From: Actinomycetes bacterium
GTDB lineage: Bacteria > Actinomycetota > Actinomycetes > Propionibacteriales > Nocardioidaceae
NCBI GenBank assembly: GCA_029779385.1
Contig: JAKPAQ010000466.1
Span: 1-13,159, forward strand
Direction: 5' to 3'
Length of the DNA: 13,159 bases
Shown here: in pieces, positions 8,931 to 13,159 of the stretch
How the letters are laid out: the number at the start of each line of letters is the position of its first letter
Position numbering within the stretch: the first letter of the stretch is position 1
Position numbers and translations under genes: made by a program
The notes under the pieces: generated by a model
Database searches by the model: none
Told to the model about the DNA's origin: nothing
The model's input: the letters and a program-made list of their open reading frames with translations, nothing else

Positions 8931-8978
8931 CCACCACTTTGCCCCACCCTAACCCACAACGCTCCACTATGAACCCAC
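8931..8978 (-). promoter_or_regulatory. MraZ-box array: five GTGG-type direct repeats
   Basis: On the minus strand, GTGG begins at 8978, 8967, 8957, 8947 and 8937, that is at spacings of 11, 10, 10 and 10 bases. The pentamers are TGGGT, TGGAG, TGGGT, TGGGG and TGGTG. Established knowledge: E. coli MraZ binds TGGGN repeats separated by 5 bases upstream of mraZ, the same layout. The array ends about 50 bases before the mraZ start codon. Five copies is more than the three described in E. coli; the last (TGGTG) and second (TGGAG) are weaker matches. Confidence 0.75.
8946..8973 (-). promoter_or_regulatory. candidate mraZ operon promoter
   Basis: TAGGGT (8951-8946) fits the actinobacterial -10 form TAnnnT / TAGRRT, and TTCATA (8973-8968) lies 16 bases upstream as a 4-of-6 match to TTGACA. 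Initiation would fall near 8939, giving a leader of about 60 bases with the AGGAGG site. The elements lie inside the MraZ repeat array, so bound MraZ would cover the polymerase site. A better -35 hexamer, TTGACG at 8988-8983, has no -10 at proper spacing. Prediction by eye only. Confidence 0.4.
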
Positions 8979-9067
8979 TTTTCGTCAAGATTTAGGCGTG
9001 TCTGAATTTCTGGACTGGCCAGAGCCCCTGCGGTTGCAGGGCAAAGACCCTGGTGGAGCGAAGTGGG
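8953..9067. repeat. inverted copies of a two-box MraZ-like motif flanking the upstream region
   Basis: The minus-strand stretch 8969-8953 (two of the MraZ boxes, GTGGAGCG-NN-GTGGG) has a counterpart on the plus strand at 9051-9067, also GTGGAGCG-NN-GTGGG; 14 of 17 positions agree. The arms face each other across 81 bases. The plus-strand pair again has a 10-base repeat period (GTGG at 9053 and 9063). No gene is expressed from the plus strand here, so it may be an auxiliary operator. Confidence 0.5.
9024..9052. repeat. two mutually exclusive short hairpins upstream of the mraZ promoter
   Basis: CCCTGC (9026-9031) pairs with GCAGGG (9036-9041) across a four-base GGTT loop. The same middle arm, CAGGG (9037-9041), can instead pair with CCCTG at 9048-9052. 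This lies between the DUF3040 terminator and the mraZ array. It may only matter if the region is transcribed; function unknown. Confidence 0.3.
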
Positions 9068-9073
9068 GTGAAA

Positions 9074-9105
9074 CGCAAAAACCCCGCCGTTAGGCGGGGT
9101 TTGCG
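9074..9105 (-). terminator. intrinsic terminator after the DUF3040 gene
   Basis: CCCCGCC (9082-9088) and GGCGGGG (9093-9099) form a 7-base all-GC stem around a four-base loop, flanked by A/T pairs. Read on the minus strand the stem is followed at once by TTTTT, then GCGTTT. It begins about 30 bases past the stop codon of the DUF3040 gene and should keep that transcript out of the mraZ operon. The plus-strand side has only three Ts, so it is mainly a minus-strand terminator. Confidence 0.85.
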
Positions 9106-9134
9106 AAAAGTTTCGAGTTTGGAGCTAGCGCTAC

Positions 9135-9515
9135 TTAGAAGCCTTCATCCTGACGACGCTGCCAACGCTCTTCCATTCGATCAACGAACGAGTTCGAATT
9201 ACTGGCCGGGCCCGACGGTGAGGCAATCATCTCTTCGGCTCCAGAAATTCCTTGGCGCCAAGCTCGAACGAAAAAGTACGAAGCGGCAACCATGGCAACA
9301 AAACCAAATGCGCCAAGCCAAGTGGCCTTGGCAACTACGCCACCGAGCAGCAATCCGATACCGACTAGGAAAACCAAAACACAGATTCCGGCGATGCGCC
9401 GATTCTTGGCAAACATTTTCGAGCCACGCAAGGTGGAGGCAAATTCTGGGTCCTCGGCAGCCAACGACGCCTCAAGCTGCGCAAGCAGGCGGGCCTCTTC
9501 GTCCGATAGTGGCAC
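9135..9515 (-). CDS. DUF3040 domain small membrane protein
   Basis: A 126-residue protein recognisable as DUF3040 by its N-terminus: MPLSDEEARLLAQLEASL, then a DPEFASTLRG segment (about residues 22-31) and two adjacent membrane helices (about 42-61 and 66-84), ending in a polar, Arg/Glu-rich tail. Its function is not established. The family is essentially actinobacterial, and a member commonly sits just upstream of mraZ, as I recall for M. tuberculosis. The start is a GTG at 9515, fixed by an AGGAG ribosome-binding site 8 bases upstream. It lies 15 bases after the methyltransferase stop, so the two are probably cotranscribed, and it is followed by an intrinsic terminator. The predicted orientation places both termini in the cytoplasm. 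Confidence 0.92.
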   Translation of the reverse strand: MPLSDEEARLLAQLEASLAAEDPEFASTLRGSKMFAKNRRIAGICVLVFLVGIGLLLGGVVAKATWLGAFGFVAMVAASYFFVRAWRQGISGAEEMIASPSGPASNSNSFVDRMEERWQRRQDEGF

Positions 9516-9530
9516 TTTGGGACTCCTAGT

Positions 9531-10328
9531 TCAGGTGGTTGCTACCGATTCTAGACGTGCGATGGTCTGCAATCCAGCCGAATGTCCAGCGAACTCCTTA
9601 TTCCGGCGCACCTGCAACTCGAGTTCTACTAGTTCGGCTCGTTCGCTGGGCGTTCCCTCGGCGATTGCGCTGGGCACCGAATCGGCGAATACGCGAACCC
9701 CTTGGCTAACCACAGGCGAAAAGCCATGCCCGGCAACGAGGCGATCGAGTTCAACCTGCAACCAACGCCTCGGTCCCAGACTCGCTGAGTCCCAAGTGGC
9801 GTCCGGCATCGCGTCCACTAGGGCCCGCGCACCTGCGATATCGCCAGCCGCAACTCTCGCGGCCACGGCGGCCACCCTGCTGGCCACCATGATGCTCAAC
9901 CAGCCGCCAGGGCGCAAAACTGTTCGCGCCGACTCGAGTGCTTGCGCGGGGTCGGCCACGAATTCAAGGACCCCATGGCAGATAACTAGATCAAAACTTG
10001 CAGGGGCAACGTGTTCGGCCAAATCAGTGGCGTCGCCAAGAATCCCCTGAATCTGTACGCCTGACTCAGTGGCCCGTCGGGCCGAAGCAGCCAACGCATC
10101 TGGACTTGGATCGACCACCACGACCCGGTGGCCGAGCCCAGCCAACCGAACCGCATCTGCGCCGGTCCCACCGCCAAGATCCAACACCGCAAGTTCACCG
10201 CGGCCATCTCGATCGGCACCTGCCACCAGCAGCGCATCAGTTACCGATTGCCACGCCAACACTCCACGGATCGGACCCATGACCCAACCTTCCCACAGGT
10301 TCGGTGCCCGGCCTCGAACTTGCGACAC
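9531..10328 (-). CDS. class I SAM-dependent methyltransferase, substrate unknown
   Basis: A 265-residue protein with a Rossmann-fold methyltransferase core. Motif I is VLDLGGGTGADA at 48-59, the acidic residue after the second strand is D73 in VVVDPSPDAL, and ICHGVLEFVADP at 116-127 is the region after motif IV typical of SmtA/UbiE-like enzymes, followed by LRPGGWLSIM. The C-terminal third is a less conserved helical part. The substrate cannot be told from the sequence. I chose the GTG at 10328, giving MSQVRGRAPNLW, because GGTGA lies 7 bases upstream and the family's conserved part begins there. An ATG at 10382 would add 18 residues but would overlap the 5' end of the divergent FAD gene by 20 bases and has no ribosome-binding site. 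It probably forms a two-gene unit with the DUF3040 gene. Confidence 0.87.
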   Translation of the reverse strand: MSQVRGRAPNLWEGWVMGPIRGVLAWQSVTDALLVAGADRDGRGELAVLDLGGGTGADAVRLAGLGHRVVVVDPSPDALAASARRATESGVQIQGILGDATDLAEHVAPASFDLVICHGVLEFVADPAQALESARTVLRPGGWLSIMVASRVAAVAARVAAGDIAGARALVDAMPDATWDSASLGPRRWLQVELDRLVAGHGFSPVVSQGVRVFADSVPSAIAEGTPSERAELVELELQVRRNKEFAGHSAGLQTIARLESVATT

Positions 10329-10362
10329 GATACGGTCACCAAATGGAATCGAGGACGGCAAA

Positions 10363-11562
10363 GTGGCTGAAGTTCTAGTCATCGGCAGTGGGTTTGCTGG
10401 CCTGTCCGCCGCCGCACGCCTAGCGAAACTGCGCCACCGGGTGACCGTCCTAGAAGCATCCGCAGAACCAGGCGGACTGCTTTTAGGCCGCGAATTTGCC
10501 GGTCAGCGTTGGACGACCGGACCACAAAGCGTGACGCTACCGGGAGTCTTTCGCGATCTATTTCGCAAATCCGGCCGACCGATGGACGCCCTGATTTCCA
10601 TCTCGACCGCACCGCCTCGACGGCACCTACTCCCGGGTCGTTTTGGCCGCTCACCGATCGAGTTTGACCTGCCGTTCGGCACCCGCGGGGCCCAACATGA
10701 TGCCGTGGTTGGAGCGTTCGGCAAGGATCACTGGTCGGACTGGGTCGACGGGCTGGCAGACGAATGGAACACGCTCCGCCGAGCCGTACTCGAGCCCGTC
10801 CAGTCAGAACTAAGCCCCGCCACCAAAGCCGCCCTCGGCGGAACCAGGACGGTCAAGGAACAGACCAAACGTTTAGGGCGCCGTCTGGCGCCCGTAGCCG
10901 CCGACCTACCCGGTGTTGGACCGCAGGACCAATCAGTGGCCACCGTTATCCATTACGTCGAGCGAAACTTTGGCCGCTGGGAATTTGCTGGCGGACTGCC
11001 CGGACTCGCCGCCGCCCTCCTTAACCGCCTAACCGAGCGACGAGTACAAATCGAGACCGGTGTCCACGTCGCCGAAGTGCTGGTCCGCCAAGGCCGAGCT
11101 CACGGGGTGAGGACCACAGACGGGACTACTCGCGCAGCAGACATCGTCATCTGGGCCACCGGGGACCGAACTGAGACCGCTGAACTGGCCGCGATCGAGT
11201 CGCCTGATCTGTCACTGACCACCGACCTAGTGGCTCACCTAAAACCTGCGGTTCACCTCTGGCGAAGCGGGCCGTCTCGCTGGCTGCTCTCCTCCCCACT
11301 GGGCACAGACCCAGTCGCGCTTGCTACTCGCGCCGGTCTGGAACTTTCAACCGCCACCATCAACCGGCTCCCGCACAGTACGCAGCCACGAAACCCGCAA
11401 CTTCGCACCGGCGCACCAGCAGATCGCTGGTCTTCGATGGCGATCGAAACTACGCCCGGCTTGTGGCTCATTGGCGGGGCCGCCGTTACCGGGGCCGGAC
11501 TGGAATGGACCGGTATGGGCACGGCCGCTCTGGCCGGCGCGATCGGGTCGGCGCCGCGCTAA
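10363..11562 (+). CDS. CrtI/phytoene dehydrogenase-like FAD-dependent oxidoreductase
   Basis: A 399-residue flavoprotein of the phytoene desaturase / amine oxidase superfamily. The N-terminus carries the FAD-binding beta-alpha-beta motif with G8, G10 and G13, ending in E31 (VTVLEAS) and followed by PGGLL. The middle has RNFGRWEFAGGLPGLAAAL, the pattern in CrtI-like proteins where a glycine pair precedes the second nucleotide-contacting part, then GVRTTDG and ATGD. The C-terminus has PGLWLIGGAA...GLEWTGMGTAALAG, the usual final FAD motif. It is about 100 residues shorter than true phytoene desaturases, so it need not act on carotenoids; the substrate is unknown. The start is a GTG at 10363 with GAGGA 7 bases upstream; the frame stays open back to 10069 but that part is the antisense of the methyltransferase. 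It ends 6 bases from the convergent metF stop. The nearby polyprenyl synthase hints at an isoprenoid substrate. Confidence 0.85.
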   Translation: MAEVLVIGSGFAGLSAAARLAKLRHRVTVLEASAEPGGLLLGREFAGQRWTTGPQSVTLPGVFRDLFRKSGRPMDALISISTAPPRRHLLPGRFGRSPIEFDLPFGTRGAQHDAVVGAFGKDHWSDWVDGLADEWNTLRRAVLEPVQSELSPATKAALGGTRTVKEQTKRLGRRLAPVAADLPGVGPQDQSVATVIHYVERNFGRWEFAGGLPGLAAALLNRLTERRVQIETGVHVAEVLVRQGRAHGVRTTDGTTRAADIVIWATGDRTETAELAAIESPDLSLTTDLVAHLKPAVHLWRSGPSRWLLSSPLGTDPVALATRAGLELSTATINRLPHSTQPRNPQLRTGAPADRWSSMAIETTPGLWLIGGAAVTGAGLEWTGMGTAALAGAIGSAPR

Positions 11563-11568
11563 GTTGCC

Positions 11569-12462
11569 TCAGACGAGATCGTCAGCGCGTAGCCGCTCAA
11601 AGATTTCGCGAGTCGCCGTTGACCGGTTCAGCGTCATGAAATGCAGTCCGGGCGCACCACCGGCGATCAGGTCCCGGCAAAGCTGGGTCGCCAACTCGAT
11701 CCCGGCGCTTCGCACTGCCGGACGGTCGTGGGCGATCGGCTCAATCACGTTTAGGACTTCGGTCGGCAGTTGGGCACCCGAAAGCTCGGCCATTCGAGCC
11801 ACTTGGCCGAAATTCAAAATCGGCATTATCCCTGGGATGATCGGCAAATCACTGCCGCGGGCCCGCACCCTATCGACTAGGTCGAAGTAGTCGCTGGCGC
11901 GAAAGAAGAGTTGGGTGATTGCAAACGATGCGCCCGCGTTCGCTTTGGCCACCAAAACGTCTGCATCGTGTTCCAGATCATCGGCATCAGGATGCCCTTC
12001 GGGGAACGCCGCCACGCCGACTTCCAATCCACCAATGCGCTGTGCAAGTTCAACCAGTTCGATCGCATGTACCATGCCGTCGGGGTGCGTCACCCACGGT
12101 TCACGAGGCCCGCCGGCCGGATCGCCTCGTAAGGCGAGCACATGGTTCACGCCGCTGGCCACATATTGCTTTAGCACCGTTTCAATCTCACCGGTGCTCT
12201 GACCAACCAACGTGAGGTGGCCCACCGGCAACACTGCGGACTCACGGGCGATCCGCTCAGTGATCCGAATAGTGCGGTCCTGGCTCGTGCCGCCGGCGCC
12301 GTAGGTGACCGAAACGAATGTCGGCTCAAGGTCTCTCAGCTGGTCAATCGCGCGCCAAAGCTGCTCTTCGCCCTCGTCGTCCTTAGGTGGAAAGAACTCA
12401 AACGAGACCGCTGGTTTAGCAGCAGTCAGCGCATCACGAATGGCGTCGTCAGTCCCGGGCAT
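11569..12462 (-). CDS. metF: 5,10-methylenetetrahydrofolate reductase
   Basis: MetF reduces 5,10-methylene-THF to 5-methyl-THF with an FAD cofactor, supplying methyl groups for methionine synthesis in the cytoplasm. At 297 residues it matches the bacterial TIM-barrel enzyme (296 in E. coli). Conserved features: FEFFPPK at 21-27 with the catalytic glutamate E22, SVTYGAGGTS at 51-60, LALRGDP at 109-115 with the folate-contacting aspartate D114, AAFPEGHP at 151-158, and TQLFF at 183-187 with Q184. GIMPI near 201-205 also fits. The ATG at 12462 has no clear ribosome-binding site; a TACCGT -10-like element ends 7 bases upstream, which would suit a leaderless mRNA. It is divergent from the polyprenyl synthase and convergent with the FAD gene, so it is probably expressed alone. 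Confidence 0.95.
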   Translation of the reverse strand: MPGTDDAIRDALTAAKPAVSFEFFPPKDDEGEEQLWRAIDQLRDLEPTFVSVTYGAGGTSQDRTIRITERIARESAVLPVGHLTLVGQSTGEIETVLKQYVASGVNHVLALRGDPAGGPREPWVTHPDGMVHAIELVELAQRIGGLEVGVAAFPEGHPDADDLEHDADVLVAKANAGASFAITQLFFRASDYFDLVDRVRARGSDLPIIPGIMPILNFGQVARMAELSGAQLPTEVLNVIEPIAHDRPAVRSAGIELATQLCRDLIAGGAPGLHFMTLNRSTATREIFERLRADDLV

Positions 12463-12469
12463 GGGGCCA

Positions 12470-12479
12470 ACGGTATCGT
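12470..12479. promoter_or_regulatory. overlapping divergent -10-like elements
   Basis: Between metF and the polyprenyl synthase, TATCGT on the plus strand (12474-12479) and TACCGT on the minus strand (12475-12470) overlap. Each fits TAnnnT and each ends 7 bases before a possible start codon: GTG 12487 on plus, ATG 12462 on minus. Neither has a recognisable -35. If real, both genes would be leaderless and the two polymerases would exclude each other. The pattern is short, so chance is possible. Confidence 0.3.
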
Positions 12480-12483
12480 CACC

Positions 12484-13159
12484 ATGGTGACCAGCCCTGC
12501 ATCCGATCCCGCATATCGGACAGCCGTAACGAACCAGCTTGCTTCGCTGGTCGCAAATTCGCGCGCCTTGCTCATCGAGGTTGACCCAGCGGTCTCGGAC
12601 CTAATTGATGCGGCAGTTCGGTTTACTGCGGGCGGAAAAATGCTCCGGCCCACTTTCTGCCACGCCGGCTGGTTGATTGCTGGCGGCGAGAACGCGGCTG
12701 CCCCAATTGCTGCCGCTGGCGCCGCCTTCGAATGGCTACAAGCCAGCGCGTTAGTCCATGACGACCTAATGGACGGTTCGGACACTAGGCGCGGTCGCCC
12801 AAGCGTCCACCGCGACTTTGAGGCTCGTCACCGTGCCGCCGGCAGCAGCGGCGATCCAGTCCTTTTCGGTTCACGAGTAGCGATCGTGCTTGGCGACCTG
12901 CTGCTTTCATGGGCAGATGAGCAGTTCCGCAGCGCCGAACCAGACGCCCGAACTGCGAAACTCTGGGACGCCTGTAAGTCGGAGGTGGCCAGCGGCCAGT
13001 TCCTTGATGTGCTTGCTCAAACCAAAGCCAATTTGAGCACCGAGTCCGCCCGTCATGTCGTTCGGTTCAAGACAACCAAATACACGGTCGAACGGCCCCT
13101 GCACGTTGGCGCCGCATTGGCCGGGGCACCCGACTCGACGTTGATCGCGCTGTCGAAGG
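12484..13159 (+). CDS. polyprenyl (trans-isoprenyl) diphosphate synthase, C-terminus cut by window edge
   Basis: The first 225 residues of an all-trans isoprenyl diphosphate synthase (IspA/IdsA family), which joins isopentenyl diphosphate units onto an allylic primer. The visible part holds GGKMLRPTF at 50-58 (substrate-binding K and R), the first aspartate-rich motif HDDLMD at 92-97 followed by TRRGRPSVHR, a GDLLLSWADE helix near 137-146, SGQFLDVL, and KTTKYTVERPLHVGA near 196-210. The second aspartate-rich motif lies beyond the window. Product chain length cannot be judged here. Full-length proteins are about 350 residues. The start is ATG 12484 or GTG 12487; neither has a ribosome-binding site, and the GTG would fit a leaderless transcript from the -10-like element at 12474. 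It resembles M. tuberculosis IdsA2 in its place near metF and the dcw cluster. Confidence 0.93.
   Translation, partial: MVTSPASDPAYRTAVTNQLASLVANSRALLIEVDPAVSDLIDAAVRFTAGGKMLRPTFCHAGWLIAGGENAAAPIAAAGAAFEWLQASALVHDDLMDGSDTRRGRPSVHRDFEARHRAAGSSGDPVLFGSRVAIVLGDLLLSWADEQFRSAEPDARTAKLWDACKSEVASGQFLDVLAQTKANLSTESARHVVRFKTTKYTVERPLHVGAALAGAPDSTLIALSK

Noticed and set aside
8305..8988. Open minus-strand frame of 227 codons across the rsmH-mraZ spacer and mraZ
   Set aside because: It is a shifted frame over mraZ; the mraZ frame has a perfect AGGAGG and full family motifs, and the shifted product resembles nothing and is rich in Arg/Gly as expected from a shadow.
8983..8988. TTGACG on the minus strand as the -35 of the mraZ promoter
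   Set aside because: It is a near-perfect hexamer, but no -10-like element lies 16-19 bases downstream; the best -10 (TAGGGT) is 31 bases away.
9292..10050. Open plus-strand frame of 252 codons over the DUF3040 and methyltransferase genes
   Set aside because: It crosses two well-supported minus-strand genes and yields a low-complexity Ser/Ala/Thr/Arg product with no family likeness.
10069..10362. Upstream extension of the FAD oxidoreductase frame (98 extra residues)
   Set aside because: It is the antisense of the methyltransferase, low in hydrophobic order and precedes the FAD-binding strand that should begin the protein; the GTG at 10363 has a good ribosome-binding site.
11555..11600. Bidirectional terminator between the convergent FAD gene and metF
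   Set aside because: The gap is 6 bases and the short symmetric stretches nearby lack a stem of useful length with a T-run on either strand.
1..13159. Mobile element, phage, defence or biosynthetic island
   Set aside because: No transposase, integrase, CRISPR-like repeat or abrupt change of composition seen by eye; every gene fits ordinary actinobacterial synteny.

Overview
The window is a stretch of an actinobacterial chromosome. The evidence is a classic division and cell wall (dcw) cluster with actinobacterial-type proteins, a DUF3040 membrane protein (a family essentially confined to Actinobacteria) beside it, frequent GTG starts, and moderately high GC (roughly 60% in the lines I sampled by eye). 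GC is lower than in Streptomyces or Frankia, which suggests a less-studied lineage; I cannot name a genus. I recognise no mobile element, CRISPR array, tRNA or rRNA.

Positions 1-8879 (minus strand) hold the dcw cluster in transcription order mraZ, rsmH, ftsL, ftsI (pbpB), murE, murF, mraY, murD, the last cut by the window edge. mraZ and rsmH encode the cluster regulator and the 16S rRNA methyltransferase. FtsL and FtsI belong to the septal synthesis machine. MurE, MurF and MurD build the UDP-MurNAc-pentapeptide and MraY moves it to undecaprenyl phosphate to make lipid I. Junctions are tight: ATGA or GTGA overlaps at rsmH/ftsL, ftsL/ftsI and murE/murF, and an 11-base overlap at mraY/murD, so this reads as one translationally coupled operon.

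Positions 8880-9134 (255 bases, no gene) are the control region of the cluster. Just upstream of mraZ lie five GTGG-type repeats at about 10-base spacing, matching the known MraZ-binding pattern, over a candidate promoter. A second two-repeat copy lies in opposite orientation about 80 bases further upstream. Next comes an intrinsic terminator that closes the DUF3040 transcript.

Positions 9135-10328 (minus) hold a DUF3040 membrane protein and a class I SAM-dependent methyltransferase, 15 bases apart. Divergent from them, 10363-11562 (plus) encodes a CrtI-like FAD oxidoreductase. It converges with metF (11569-12462, minus), a methylenetetrahydrofolate reductase. Divergent from metF, a polyprenyl diphosphate synthase starts at 12484 (plus) and runs off the window. 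As I recall, DUF3040, metF and a polyprenyl synthase also sit near the dcw cluster in Mycobacterium tuberculosis, so this looks like ancestral actinobacterial gene order and not an island.

I found no undescribed multi-gene system. The observations most worth checking are regulatory: the MraZ box array with its inverted partner, a pair of abutting dyads in the rsmH leader, and overlapping divergent -10-like elements between metF and the polyprenyl synthase.
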